In this document: piece after piece, positions 43,398 through 53,360 of the stretch
How the letters are laid out: each line of letters starts with the position of its first letter
Position numbering within the stretch: position 1 is the stretch's first letter
Origin: Usitatibacter sp035624355
GTDB taxonomy: Bacteria > Pseudomonadota > Gammaproteobacteria > Burkholderiales > Usitatibacteraceae
Reading direction: 5' to 3'
DNA: 64,000 nt
NCBI GenBank assembly: GCA_035624355.1
Contig: DASPRQ010000036.1
Coordinates: forward strand, 10,930 to 74,929
Made by a program: the position numbers and the translations under genes
Notes under the pieces: generated by a model
Database searches by the model: none
What the model was told of the DNA's origin: nothing
Seen by the model: only the letters and a program-made list of their open reading frames with translations

Positions 43398-44624
43398 ATG
43401 GGTCTGATCGATCGGGCGAAGAACATCCTCCTATCGCCGAAGGCGGAATGGGAGGCCATCGCGGCGCAGACGACGCCGGATGCGCAGGTGATCGTCGGCT
43501 ACGTCCTGCCGCTCGCCGTCGTGGCGGCGCTGGCAGGATTCATCGGCGTGTGCCTCGTCGGCGTGAGCGCGCCCTTCGTGGGGACGTTCCGCATGGGAAT
43601 CGGCTGGGGCCTCGCCACCGCCGTCTACCAGCTGGTGATGGCCGTGATCATGGTCTACGTGATGGCGTTCATCATCGACGCCCTGGCGCCCACGTTCGGC
43701 GCGCAGAAGGGACTGTCGCAGGCGCTCAAGGTGTCGGTCTACGCCTACACGCCGGTGTGGGTCGTGAGCATCGTGAAGATCATCCCCATGCTGGGCGTGC
43801 TCGTGCTCCTCGCGGCCCTGTACGCGATCTACCTGCTCTACCTGGGCCTGCAGAGGGTGATGAAGGCGCCCAAGGAGAAGGCGGCCGGCTACACCGCCGT
43901 GGTCGTCATCGCCGGGATCGTGATCGCGATCGTGATCGGAGTGATCTCGGGCCTCGCGTTCCGGGCGGGGATGCCGGGCTTCGGCGGCGGCTTCCACGCC
44001 GGCGGCGGTCCCGGGCCGAACGTGACCTTCGCGCCGAACAGCCCCATGGGGCGGCTCAACGAGTTCGGCAAGAAGATGGAGGAAGCGAACAAGCAGATGG
44101 AGGCCGCGCAGCAGAGCGGCGACAAGAACAAGCAGATGGAGGCGGCCCTCGGCGCGGTCGGGACGGCCATCTCCGGCGGCAAGGGCGTGGAGCCGCTGCA
44201 GATCGACCAGCTCAAGGCCTTCGTGCCGGAGAAGTTCGCGGGGATGCCGCGCACCGACCTGCGCGCCGAGCGCAACGGCGTGAAGGGCCTGATGATGGCC
44301 AAGGCCGAGGCGACCTACAGCAATGGTCCCCACGCCGTCGTGCTCGAGGTCACCGACACGGGCGGCATGGCGGCGCTCGCGGGGCTAGCGGCCTGGGCGG
44401 GCCTGGAGGGCGAGCACGAGGACAGCCAGAAGCGCGAGGTGATCCGGCGGGAGGGCGACCTGATGGTGCGCGAGAAGGTGGACAAGCATGGCGGCACCAA
44501 CGAGTACAGCGTGATGGCCGGCGACCGCTTCATCGTCTCGGCGAAGGGCGTGGGCGTCGACGTCGGCGTCCTCAAGTCGGGCGTCGCCGAGGTGGACCTC
44601 GCAAAGCTGCAGTCGACGAAGTGA
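43398..44624 (+). CDS. Yip1-domain membrane protein
   Basis: A 408-residue inner-membrane protein. Residues 1-200 form a Yip1 domain with five hydrophobic segments and the family opening LIDRAKNILLSPKAEWEAIA. A Gly-rich turn (GGGFHAGGGPGP) leads to a coiled-coil-like stretch (NEFGKKMEEANKQMEAAQQ) and a soluble C-terminal domain. The function of bacterial Yip1 proteins is unknown. A possible -10 TAAGAT at 43356-43361 and a GGGAG ribosome-binding site lie upstream. It is flanked on both sides by minus-strand genes, so it is monocistronic. Confidence 0.82.
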   Translation: MGLIDRAKNILLSPKAEWEAIAAQTTPDAQVIVGYVLPLAVVAALAGFIGVCLVGVSAPFVGTFRMGIGWGLATAVYQLVMAVIMVYVMAFIIDALAPTFGAQKGLSQALKVSVYAYTPVWVVSIVKIIPMLGVLVLLAALYAIYLLYLGLQRVMKAPKEKAAGYTAVVVIAGIVIAIVIGVISGLAFRAGMPGFGGGFHAGGGPGPNVTFAPNSPMGRLNEFGKKMEEANKQMEAAQQSGDKNKQMEAALGAVGTAISGGKGVEPLQIDQLKAFVPEKFAGMPRTDLRAERNGVKGLMMAKAEATYSNGPHAVVLEVTDTGGMAALAGLAAWAGLEGEHEDSQKREVIRREGDLMVREKVDKHGGTNEYSVMAGDRFIVSAKGVGVDVGVLKSGVAEVDLAKLQSTK

Positions 44625-44669
44625 CGCGGCGCGGGGCCGCTCCGCCCCCGCCCGCGATCCGCGGCGCCG

Positions 44670-45641
44670 TCAGTCCGAATCGAGCCCCGAGAACAGCGCC
44701 CCGGACGGGGGCTCGCGCAGCCGCGACTGGTCCACTTCCCGCTTGACCGTCTCGGTGCGCTTGAGGAAGTCGTCGTCGCTCGAGAGCGCGCGCAGCCGGA
44801 AGCCCGGTGGGCGAAGCTCGCCGAGCGTGGCCTCCTGGCCCAGGAAGCGCGACTCCTCGGACTTCCCGGCGTATTGCATCGTCGCGCCGGCGACGATGAG
44901 CGCGGCGATCACGCCCAGGGCGATGCGCATGTGGCGCGGGCCGATCGCCTGCAGGTGGGCGTAGCAGGTCGCCGCGAGCAGGCCCCAGGCCCCGAGCGCC
45001 TCGTACTCGTCGAGGCCGCGCCAGGCGAGGCCGAAGGAAAGCGCCCCGGCCGCCTGCTCCCACGCGACGAGCACGATGCAGGCGGTGAGCGCGATGCGAA
45101 GCTGGAGCGCGAAGCGCGCCTGCCCGAAGAACACGCGCGACAGCAGCGCCCAGAGCCCCGACCAGAGCACGACCACGGTGGTGAAGCCGAGCAGCGGCAG
45201 CAGGATCAGGTTCGCGCTGGGCTCCGCGGTGAGGTTGAGCCACTGCAGGGCGAGGAGGGCGGCGAGCAGCGCGCCCCCGAGCGCGGCCGCCCAGGCCGCA
45301 TGCGCGCGCGGCGGCGTGAGCAGCCTTTCGGCGGCGACGGCGTGCGCGGCGTCGTGCACGCGCAGCGTGGTGCGCCCGATGCGGATGCCCGGCTCCTTCG
45401 CGAGCGGCAGGCGCTGCACCCGGTGCGCCCCGTGCTCGGGGTAGAGTCCGTTCAGGGTGCCCAGGTCCTCGGCCACCAGCTCGCCGTCCTCGGCGCGGAA
45501 GATGCGCAGGTGGTGCGGCGCCACGTGCGGGTCGTCCACCACGACGTCGTTGTCGAACGCTCGCCCGACGCGCGCCTCGGGCCCCTCGATGCGCTCGCGC
45601 GCGGCGACCTCGCCGTGGCGCGAGAGCACCTCGATCCACAT
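44670..45641 (-). CDS. FHA-domain membrane protein
   Basis: A 323-residue protein with an N-terminal FHA domain (about residues 8-95; RVGRAFDNDVVVDDPHVAPHHLRI and EDLGTLNGLY), a module that binds phosphothreonine. Six or so transmembrane segments follow, and a charged C-terminal tail (SDDDFLKRTETVKREVDQ). The start overlaps the stop of the trypsin-like protease gene by one base (TGATG), so the two are translationally coupled and probably work together. The phosphorylated partner could depend on the Ser/Thr kinase at 54.5 kb; this is only a suggestion. Confidence 0.86.
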   Translation of the reverse strand: MWIEVLSRHGEVAARERIEGPEARVGRAFDNDVVVDDPHVAPHHLRIFRAEDGELVAEDLGTLNGLYPEHGAHRVQRLPLAKEPGIRIGRTTLRVHDAAHAVAAERLLTPPRAHAAWAAALGGALLAALLALQWLNLTAEPSANLILLPLLGFTTVVVLWSGLWALLSRVFFGQARFALQLRIALTACIVLVAWEQAAGALSFGLAWRGLDEYEALGAWGLLAATCYAHLQAIGPRHMRIALGVIAALIVAGATMQYAGKSEESRFLGQEATLGELRPPGFRLRALSSDDDFLKRTETVKREVDQSRLREPPSGALFSGLDSD

Positions 45642-46993
45642 CACCGCGCCCATCGGATCGCCTCCAGGAAGCGCCGGCCGGTGTCGACGGCGTTGGCGTA
45701 GGAGACGCCGAGCATCGTGAGCCGGGCGAGGAGCGCTTCCCGGTCCCGGTCCTGCGTGAGCGCCAGCACCGTCACGTTGTAGAGGCCCTCGAACTCGCGG
45801 TAGGCGCGCATGCACCAGGTCGCGCGCAGCGGCGGGCGGTGGGATCCCGGCATGGCGACGAAGTCGTCGCGGCATTCCTGCTCGGTGAGCCTGCGGGCCT
45901 GGTTGCCGAAGCCGGCCGTGGAACGCCGCGACAGCTCGTGGGCGAACTGGAAGGCGTTGAGGTCGATCGACTTGTAGTACGAGTAGCTCAGGTCCACCCG
46001 GCCGGTGAGGATGCGGTCGGAGACGAAGAGGCTCGTGGCGCTCGAGCAGCTCGTGGAGTTGATCGCGGCGCGCGGCCGGGGCACCTGGTCGGCGTTCGTG
46101 GCGGCCCAGCAGGTCATCCACGGCGCGGCGCTCTCGAGGCCGCGGTAGGGGCCGAAGGACGCCTCGCGGAATCCCTCGCGGCGCAGCGCGTCGTAGAACG
46201 ACGCCTGCCAGGCGTCGAGCTGGCGCCCCACTTCCTCGCGTGCCTTGTCGACGGCGAGCGGCGGGCCCTTGCGGGCGCGCGCGAGCAGCTCCGCGGCGAA
46301 CTTCGCGGGCACGAGGAATCCGACCTGCTCGCCGTCCACCCGCTTGGCGACGTTGATGCCGACGATCCTCCCGTCGGCGCCGGTGACCGGCCCGCCGCTC
46401 ATCCCGGGATTGATGGCGCCGGAGAAGTGGATGCGCTCGTCGTAGCTCTTGTCGACGAGGCCGTTGTTGGTCCCCTCGACGATGGTGAACCCCAGGTCGA
46501 GCGGGTTGCCCATGGCGTACATGCGCTCGCCCTTGGGCAGGTAGCCGGCGAGCGCGCGCGGGTCGATCTCGAAGTAGGGCAGGCTCGCGTGGTCGACCTT
46601 CACCACCGCGAGGTCGTGCGCCACGTCGATCGCGAGCAGGCTCAGCGGTCCCTTCGCGCCGTCGGGCGCGAGGTACTCGAGGCGGTAGGTCTTGGGGTCC
46701 AGGGCGAAGCGCGAGACCACGTGGTAGTTCGTGAGCGCGTAGCCGTCGGAGCTCACCACGAACCCGGAGCCCAGGGTCGTCTGCCGGCCCGCCGCCTGGA
46801 GCAGCGTGCGGATCTGCAGGATGCGGGGCTTGGCCATCTCGAAGACGCGCTCGGCAGTCGACGACAGGGGCACGCCGGGGCGCGCGCCGGCGGTGGCGGG
46901 CGAGGTCCCGGGAGCAGGGGCGGAGGCGGCCGCGAGGGACAGGGACATGCCGGCGGCGAGCGATCCGGCCACCAGCACGAGCAGGCGACGCAT
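45641..46993 (-). CDS. Exported trypsin-like (S1C) serine protease
   Basis: A 450-residue periplasmic protease. The signal peptide runs to about residue 25 (SLAAGMSLSLAAASA). The triad is His in LTNYHVV, Asp in VAHDLAVVKV and Ser in NPGMSGGPV, all intact, in the DegP/HtrA-like chymotrypsin fold. No PDZ domain follows. Instead, residues 240-450 form an unrecognised C-terminal domain with four or more Cys (MTCWAAT, STSCSS, EQECRDD, TWCMRAY) that could form disulfides. It is coupled to the FHA membrane protein downstream. Confidence 0.88.
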   Translation of the reverse strand: MRRLLVLVAGSLAAGMSLSLAAASAPAPGTSPATAGARPGVPLSSTAERVFEMAKPRILQIRTLLQAAGRQTTLGSGFVVSSDGYALTNYHVVSRFALDPKTYRLEYLAPDGAKGPLSLLAIDVAHDLAVVKVDHASLPYFEIDPRALAGYLPKGERMYAMGNPLDLGFTIVEGTNNGLVDKSYDERIHFSGAINPGMSGGPVTGADGRIVGINVAKRVDGEQVGFLVPAKFAAELLARARKGPPLAVDKAREEVGRQLDAWQASFYDALRREGFREASFGPYRGLESAAPWMTCWAATNADQVPRPRAAINSTSCSSATSLFVSDRILTGRVDLSYSYYKSIDLNAFQFAHELSRRSTAGFGNQARRLTEQECRDDFVAMPGSHRPPLRATWCMRAYREFEGLYNVTVLALTQDRDREALLARLTMLGVSYANAVDTGRRFLEAIRWAR

Positions 46994-47086
46994 GTCGGGG
47001 AACGAAGCGAGCGGGATGCCCCGAATCTTACCAGCGCCGCCTGCAGGGGTCCCGCGGGCGCGCCCGAAGGCGCGGGGCCGGGTCCC

Positions 47087-47599
47087 TCAGGGCGATTTGC
47101 GGAACGCGGTTTGCTCGCACCGCGGGCAAGGCGGCAGGACGGCGGTGCGGGTCGTGCGGACCATCCAGCCGCAGCCGGCGCAGGCGAACGTCCCCGCGGT
47201 GGTGACGTCGCCGGTGCGGAACGTCATCGCGGGATGGTCGCGCTGCAGGAGATCGCGGCGCAGGGACTCGCGCAGCCGCTCGCCCTCCTCGACCGTGAGC
47301 TCGCCCGCGGAGACGAGCGCATCGCGGGCCGCGTCGAGCGCGCGGTCGAAGCCCGCCGCGCTCGCCTCGTCCTCGTTCCGCGACAGGCGCCGGAAAGCTT
47401 CGAGCAGGCGGTCGAACTGCGCCTCCCGCTGGTGGCGCGCGGCCTCGCCGGCAAGGCCCAGCCCGGCGAGCGTCGATTCGTGCGGCGACCGGACGCGCGG
47501 CCCGATGCGCTTGCGGCCGAGGTGCGTGCGGATGGCTCCGCGGCCTCGCGCCCTCGGCGCGCCGGCGTTCTCGCCCGTGGGGGCGCGCGTATGTCTCAT
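47087..47599 (-). CDS. Zinc-ribbon protein, DUF1451 (YbeL-like)
   Basis: A 170-residue protein with a helical N-terminal two thirds (LSRNEDEASAAGFDRALDAARDALVSAGELTVEEGERLRESLRRDL) and a C-terminal zinc ribbon formed by CAGC and CPRC. The arrangement TGELT...R.DL...CxxC matches E. coli YbeL. Function is unknown. GAGGAG lies nine bases before the ATG. The first 50 residues are basic and probably disordered. It could be co-transcribed with the protease and FHA genes downstream. Confidence 0.75.
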   Translation of the reverse strand: MRHTRAPTGENAGAPRARGRGAIRTHLGRKRIGPRVRSPHESTLAGLGLAGEAARHQREAQFDRLLEAFRRLSRNEDEASAAGFDRALDAARDALVSAGELTVEEGERLRESLRRDLLQRDHPAMTFRTGDVTTAGTFACAGCGWMVRTTRTAVLPPCPRCEQTAFRKSP

Positions 47600-47689
47600 G
47601 GCGGCGAGCTCCTCTCATTCCTGACCCTCATGCGTTGCGACCGTCGCGGCGCGCACGGGTTCCTGCGGCGCGCTCCGGAGGCCGAAGGG

Positions 47690-47945
47690 GTTGACGGGGG
47701 GAATGCTGCATCGCAGCATCGCGACTTCGGTTTTTCATCCCGAGAGGGCGAGCGGTCTTTCCATGAAACGGACCTTCAATCGACTGCCGATTCCGGCGAC
47801 CTGGGCGCCCGGGTCCCGCATGCCGCGGGGCTTCGACTGCCAGGTCGGCCATCGGCCGCTCTCCGGGAGAACGACGGAATAGTCCTCATCATCGCGAGCG
47901 AGGAATTCCCCGCGAAGCCCGGAGCAGACCTCCGGGCTTTTTTGT
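47690..47945 (+). ncRNA. Candidate structured small RNA or leader ending in an intrinsic terminator
   Basis: A noncoding stretch divergent from the zinc-ribbon gene that ends in a strong plus-strand terminator, although no plus-strand gene ends nearby. A TTGACG resembling a -35 lies at 47691-47696, and ATGCTGC-ATC-GCAGCAT at 47703-47719 is a perfect hairpin. Further pairings: GGTCTTTC with GAAA...GACC at about 47754-47775, and CGACCTGG (47798) with CCAGGTCG (47840). GAGCGGTC (47749) pairs with GGCCGCTC (47854). The nested pairings suggest a folded RNA. A 39-codon frame from 47763 exists but has no ribosome-binding site. No known RNA family was recognised. Confidence 0.4.
47914..47942 (+). terminator. 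Intrinsic terminator (plus strand)
   Basis: AGCCCGGAG at about 47916-47924 pairs perfectly with CTCCGGGCT around CAGAC, followed directly by a run of six T. This is a textbook Rho-independent terminator reading rightward. Confidence 0.88.
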
Positions 47946-47984
47946 GTGCGGCTTTCGCGACGGGAACGAACCACGGTGCTGACG

Positions 47985-48179
47985 ATGAACGCGACGATTT
48001 GGCGACCGGCATGGCGGCCCCTGCTGCCGGCGCGGAGGATGAAGCTCAGGAACCGGCAGCGCGGTTTCGCGCTCTACGGGGCAGGGCGCCGCCCGGGGCT
48101 CCCGGCGCGGATCGCGAACGCCCACGCGCGCTTCGAGCACGAGGCGCGCGAGGCGCTGCGCGAGTGGCTGTTGCTGTAA
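47985..48179 (+). CDS. Small basic hypothetical protein (64 aa)
   Basis: A 64-residue frame with third codon positions strongly G/C like real genes here. It begins MNATIWRPAWRPLL, is Arg-rich, and ends with an amphipathic helix (ARFEHEAREALREWLLL). No clear ribosome-binding site precedes the ATG, and it begins about 40 bp after the terminator. No family recognised. It could equally be a chance frame in GC-rich DNA. Confidence 0.35.
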   Translation: MNATIWRPAWRPLLPARRMKLRNRQRGFALYGAGRRPGLPARIANAHARFEHEAREALREWLLL

Positions 48180-48285
48180 CCGGCGACTTCGCGGGCTGTG
48201 CGCGGCCCGCCTAACGAGGATTTCGGGTCGCCGCCCGGCCCGCGCGAGGGGTCACCCGCGCGCGGCGGCCGGGTTCGATGACGGA

Positions 48286-48309
48286 GCCGCCGGCCTTCGG
48301 GCCGGCGGC
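48286..48309. terminator. 10-bp perfect stem with TTCG loop
   Basis: GCCGCCGGCC-TTCG-GGCCGGCGGC lies immediately after the stop of the minus-strand aldolase gene. A stem this stable would stall or end transcription from either side; there is no T-run. Confidence 0.55.
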
Positions 48310-48313
48310 CGAG

Positions 48314-49078
48314 TCAGCTGCGGAACCGCGCGGCGAGCTGCTCCGTTTCGCGCGCGAGGATCGTCGCGTCGAGCCCCACGGCCGTGAACGTCGTGCCCCA
48401 TTCCATGTAGCGGCGCGCCGCCGCGTCGTCGGTGGCGAGGATGCCCGCGCCCTTGCCGCAGGCGCGGATGCGCCGGATGCCGTCGCCGATCGCCGACTGC
48501 ACCTCGGCGTGGGCCATGTCCCCGGGATGGCCGAGGCTCGCGGCGAGGTCGGCGGGGCCGATGAAGACGCCGTCCACGCCGTCGCAGCGCGCGATCGACT
48601 CGAGGTTGTCGAGGCCGTCGCGCGTCTCGACCTGCACCAGGAGGCACAGCTCCTCGGAGGCGCGCCGGACGTAGTCGCGCACGCGGCCGAAGCGCGAGGC
48701 GCGCGTGGACCCGGCGACCCCGCGCACGCCCTGCGGCGGGAAGCGCGTCGCGGCGACCGCCGCCGCGGCCTCCTCCGCGCTCTGCACGTAGGGGATGAGC
48801 AGCGTCTGCGCGCCGATGTCGAGGTGCCGCTTCACGAGCACCTTGTCGTTCCAGGCGGGACGCACGACGGCGGACACGGGCGAGGCGGCCACCGCCTGCA
48901 GCTGCGCGAGGGTGTTGTCGACCTCGTTGGGGGAGTGCTCGGTGTCGATCAGCAGCCAGTCGAATCCGGAGCCCGCGACGATCTCCGCGCTGTAGGCGCT
49001 CGCGAGCGACACCCACAGGCCGATCTGCTGGCGGCCCGCGGCGAGCGAGCGCTTGAAATTGTTGACGGGAAGTTCCAT
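48314..49078 (-). CDS. HpcH/HpaI-family aldolase (class II)
   Basis: A 254-residue TIM-barrel aldolase that splits or joins 2-oxo-acids with pyruvate (4-hydroxy-2-oxoheptanedioate or 2-dehydro-3-deoxyglucarate type). Family blocks are NNFKRSLAAGRQQIGLWVSL, GFDWLLIDTEHSPN (Asp/Glu/His), VRPAWND, VQVETRDGLDNL (metal Glu) and DGVFIGPADLAASLG (metal Asp). It acts in breakdown of aromatic or sugar acids; the exact substrate is not decided. The start at 49078 gives MELPVNNFKRS. No other genes of such a pathway are adjacent. Confidence 0.9.
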   Translation of the reverse strand: MELPVNNFKRSLAAGRQQIGLWVSLASAYSAEIVAGSGFDWLLIDTEHSPNEVDNTLAQLQAVAASPVSAVVRPAWNDKVLVKRHLDIGAQTLLIPYVQSAEEAAAAVAATRFPPQGVRGVAGSTRASRFGRVRDYVRRASEELCLLVQVETRDGLDNLESIARCDGVDGVFIGPADLAASLGHPGDMAHAEVQSAIGDGIRRIRACGKGAGILATDDAAARRYMEWGTTFTAVGLDATILARETEQLAARFRS

Positions 49079-49222
49079 GCTGTCCTCGGGCGGCGGCGCG
49101 AACGGTGGACGCATACTACTATCACGAGCGTCCCGGAAGATTCGGCCGCCGCGGGACAGGTCCGATGCAGCTTCCCGGACGATGGCGCACGCGGGTCATC
49201 GTGACGACCGAAGGAGCGGGCC

Positions 49223-49387
49223 ATGACGTACGAATACGATTTCGAGATGGTGAAGCGCGCCTACACCGAGATGGCGCGCCGCGCGCGGGAGAAGGGCGAG
49301 CCTCGCCCGCCCCGCGAAGGGACGCCGCCGCCGCAGCCGGCGGCCCCGCAGCCCGGGGAAGCGAATCCGCCGGCGCCCCCGGCCTGA
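49223..49387 (+). CDS. Small Pro-rich hypothetical protein (54 aa)
   Basis: A 54-residue frame with AAGGAG six bases before the ATG, among the best ribosome-binding sites in this part of the window. The first half is a charged helix (MTYEYDFEMVKRAYTEMARRAREKG) and the second half is almost entirely Pro, Ala and Gly. Codon third positions are G/C-rich. No family recognised. It lies between divergent and convergent minus-strand genes and has its own promoter region of about 140 bp. Confidence 0.55.
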   Translation: MTYEYDFEMVKRAYTEMARRAREKGEPRPPREGTPPPQPAAPQPGEANPPAPPA

Positions 49388-49399
49388 GCCGACCGGTCC

Positions 49400-50155
49400 C
49401 TAGCCGCGGCCCACGAAGGGCATCTTCGTGGCCATGATCGTCATGAACTGCACGTTCGCCTCGAGCGGCAGCGAGGCCATGTAGACGATCGCGCTCGCCA
49501 CGTGGGCGACGTCCATCCGGGGCTCGACCGCGATCTCGCCGTTCGCCTGCATCACGCCCTTCGCCATGCGCTCCGTCATCTCCGTGGCGGCGTTGCCGAT
49601 GTCGATCTGCGAGCACGCGATGTCGTGCTTGCGCCCGTCGAGCGAGATGCACTTCGTGAGGCCCGTGATCGCGTGCTTCGTCGACGTGTAGGCCACGCTG
49701 TTGGGGCGCGGCGCGTGGGCCGAGATGGAGCCGTTGTTGATGATGCGCCCCCCGCGCGGGACCTGGGCCTTCATGATGCGGATCGCCTCCTGGGCGCACA
49801 GGAAGCTCCCGGTGAGGTTCGCGTCGACCACCTTCTTCCACTGCTCGAAGGGAAGGTCCTCCATCGGGACGGCGGGCGCGCCCGAGCCCGCGTTGTTGAA
49901 CAGGACGTCGAGGCGGCCGAAGGCCGACTTCACCTTCGCGAAGAGGGCGGCCACCGACGCGGGATCGCTCACGTCGGTGGGCACCGCCAGGGCCCGCGCC
50001 CCGGCGCCGGATTCGGCCGCCGCCTTCTCCAGCAGCTCCGCGCGCCGGCCCGCGAGCGCGACGCCGTAGCCTTGCGCGAGGAGCGCGAGGGCCGCGGCCT
50101 TGCCGATGCCCGTGCCCGCGCCCGTCACCACCGCGACCTTGCCCGATGCTCCCAT
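49400..50155 (-). CDS. Short-chain dehydrogenase/reductase
   Basis: A 251-residue classical SDR. The cofactor motif TGAGTGIGKAAAL is at residues 10-22, with RR after beta-2 (AGRRAEL) suggesting NADP(H). NNAGSGAP, the catalytic Ser in NNGSISAH, and YTSTK (Tyr and Lys) complete the active site. The substrate is unknown; the neighbour upstream is a class III aminotransferase 60 bp away on the same strand, so they may be co-expressed. Confidence 0.9.
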   Translation of the reverse strand: MGASGKVAVVTGAGTGIGKAAALALLAQGYGVALAGRRAELLEKAAAESGAGARALAVPTDVSDPASVAALFAKVKSAFGRLDVLFNNAGSGAPAVPMEDLPFEQWKKVVDANLTGSFLCAQEAIRIMKAQVPRGGRIINNGSISAHAPRPNSVAYTSTKHAITGLTKCISLDGRKHDIACSQIDIGNAATEMTERMAKGVMQANGEIAVEPRMDVAHVASAIVYMASLPLEANVQFMTIMATKMPFVGRG

Positions 50156-50215
50156 GCGCGCCCCCGAAACGAAGGAAAGGCGCGATTATCGCCCATGCCG
50201 GCGCGCCCGGCGGCG

Positions 50216-51553
50216 CTAGTCGAGCGTCGGGAGGACCTCGCGCAGCGTCGAGGCGATCCGCGCGATGTGCGCTTCCTCGACGATCAGCGCGGGCGCGATG
50301 GCGATGATGTCGCCGGTCTGGCGCACCAGCACGTCCCTCTCGTAGCAGCGCAGGTACGCCTCGAAGCCGCGCGCCGCCGGAGCGCCGGGCCGCGCCTCGA
50401 GCTCGACGGCGCCGACGAGGCCGTGGTTGCGGATGTCGATCACGTGGCGCGTCCCCCTGAGGGAATGCAGCGCCTGCTCCAGCACCGGCGCCATGCGCGC
50501 CGCGCGCGCGAACAGGTCCTCGTCCTCGTAGAGCTGGAGCGCGGCCACGCCCGCCGCGCACGCGAGGGGATGCGCCGAATAGGTGTAGCCGTGGAAGAGC
50601 TCGATCGCCCCCTGCGGCCCGGCCATGAACGCCTCGTAGATGTCGTGCGCGACGATCACCCCGCCCATGGGCACCGCGCCCGAGGTGACGCCCTTCGCGA
50701 AGGTGATCATGTCGGGCTTCACGCCGTAGACATCGGAGGCGAAGGCCGCGCCCATGCGCCCGAACGCCGTGATCACCTCGTCGAAGACGAGCAGGATGCC
50801 GTGCCGGCGCGTGATCTCGCGCAGGCGCTGCAGGTAGCCCGCCGGCGGAATCAGCACGCCCGTGGAGCCCGCCATGGGCTCCACGATCACCGCGGCGATC
50901 GTGGAGGCGTCGTGCAGCGCCACGAGCCGCTCCAGCTCGTCGGCGAGGTGCGCGCCCCACGCCGGCTGGCCGCGCGAGAACGCGTTCTTCTCGAGGTTGT
51001 GCGTGTGGGGCAGGTGGTCCACCCCCGCGAGCAGGGTGCCGAACATCTTGCGGTTGGCCGCGATGCCGCCCACCGAGATCCCGCCGAAGCCCACGCCGTG
51101 GTAGCCGCGCTCGCGTCCGATGAGGCGCGTGCGCGCGCCCTCGCCGCGCGCGCGGTGGTACGCGAGCGCGATCTTGAGCGCGCTGTCGACCGCCTCGGAC
51201 CCGGAATTGCAGAAGAAGACGTGGTCGAGCCCCTCGGGCGCGAGGCGCACGACGCGGTTCGCGAGCTCGAAGGCGAGCGGATGCCCCATCTGGAAGGCGG
51301 GCGCGTAGTCCATGGCCGCGGCCTGGCGCTGGATCGCCTCGACGATGGGCTTGCGCCCGTGGCCCGCGTTGCAGCACCACAGGCCCGAGAAGCCGTCGAG
51401 GATGCGCCGGCCTTCCGCGCTCGTGTAGTACATGCCCTCGGCGCCCACGAGCATGCGCGGGTGCGCCTTGAACTGCCGGTTGGCGGTGAAGGGCATCCAG
51501 TACGCCTCGAGGTCGGCGGGGGCGAGACGGGGAGCGTCGGAGAGCAGCGTCAT
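50216..51553 (-). CDS. Class III aminotransferase (omega-amino acid:pyruvate type)
   Basis: A 445-residue PLP enzyme. Features are YWMPFTANRQFKAHPR at the N-terminus, FCNSGSEAVDSALKIA, GRERGYHGVGFGG, VIVEPMAGSTGV, LLVFDEVITAFGR (PLP Asp), and the Schiff-base Lys in TFAKGVTSGAVPMG. The opening and the Trp/Phe pattern match beta-alanine/omega-amino-acid:pyruvate aminotransferases, which move the terminal amino group of beta-alanine or similar amines to pyruvate. The start is at 51553. Confidence 0.93.
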   Translation of the reverse strand: MTLLSDAPRLAPADLEAYWMPFTANRQFKAHPRMLVGAEGMYYTSAEGRRILDGFSGLWCCNAGHGRKPIVEAIQRQAAAMDYAPAFQMGHPLAFELANRVVRLAPEGLDHVFFCNSGSEAVDSALKIALAYHRARGEGARTRLIGRERGYHGVGFGGISVGGIAANRKMFGTLLAGVDHLPHTHNLEKNAFSRGQPAWGAHLADELERLVALHDASTIAAVIVEPMAGSTGVLIPPAGYLQRLREITRRHGILLVFDEVITAFGRMGAAFASDVYGVKPDMITFAKGVTSGAVPMGGVIVAHDIYEAFMAGPQGAIELFHGYTYSAHPLACAAGVAALQLYEDEDLFARAARMAPVLEQALHSLRGTRHVIDIRNHGLVGAVELEARPGAPAARGFEAYLRCYERDVLVRQTGDIIAIAPALIVEEAHIARIASTLREVLPTLD

Positions 51554-51658
51554 GGGGAGGTCCTCGCGTAGAGCCCCAATTTACCACCCCGGCCGCGAAC
51601 GGGGCCCCCAGTTGAGGTAAGCTTCCGGGTTGCTTCGCGCCCGCCCGCAGAATCTCCC

Positions 51659-53320
<1,662 letters not shown>

Positions 53321-53360
53321 CAGCATCGCTGTTTCCGACATCGGGAACGGCGTTGGAGCG

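Noticed and set aside
45641..45653. Upstream ATG for the FHA protein at 45653
   Set aside because: The TGATG overlap at 45641 with the protease stop is the more typical coupled start, and the FHA domain begins right after it.
47670..47700. GGCCGAAGGGG resembling part of the glycine riboswitch core
   Set aside because: The rest of the aptamer (paired stems and the conserved AAACUCUCAGGC-like block) is absent.
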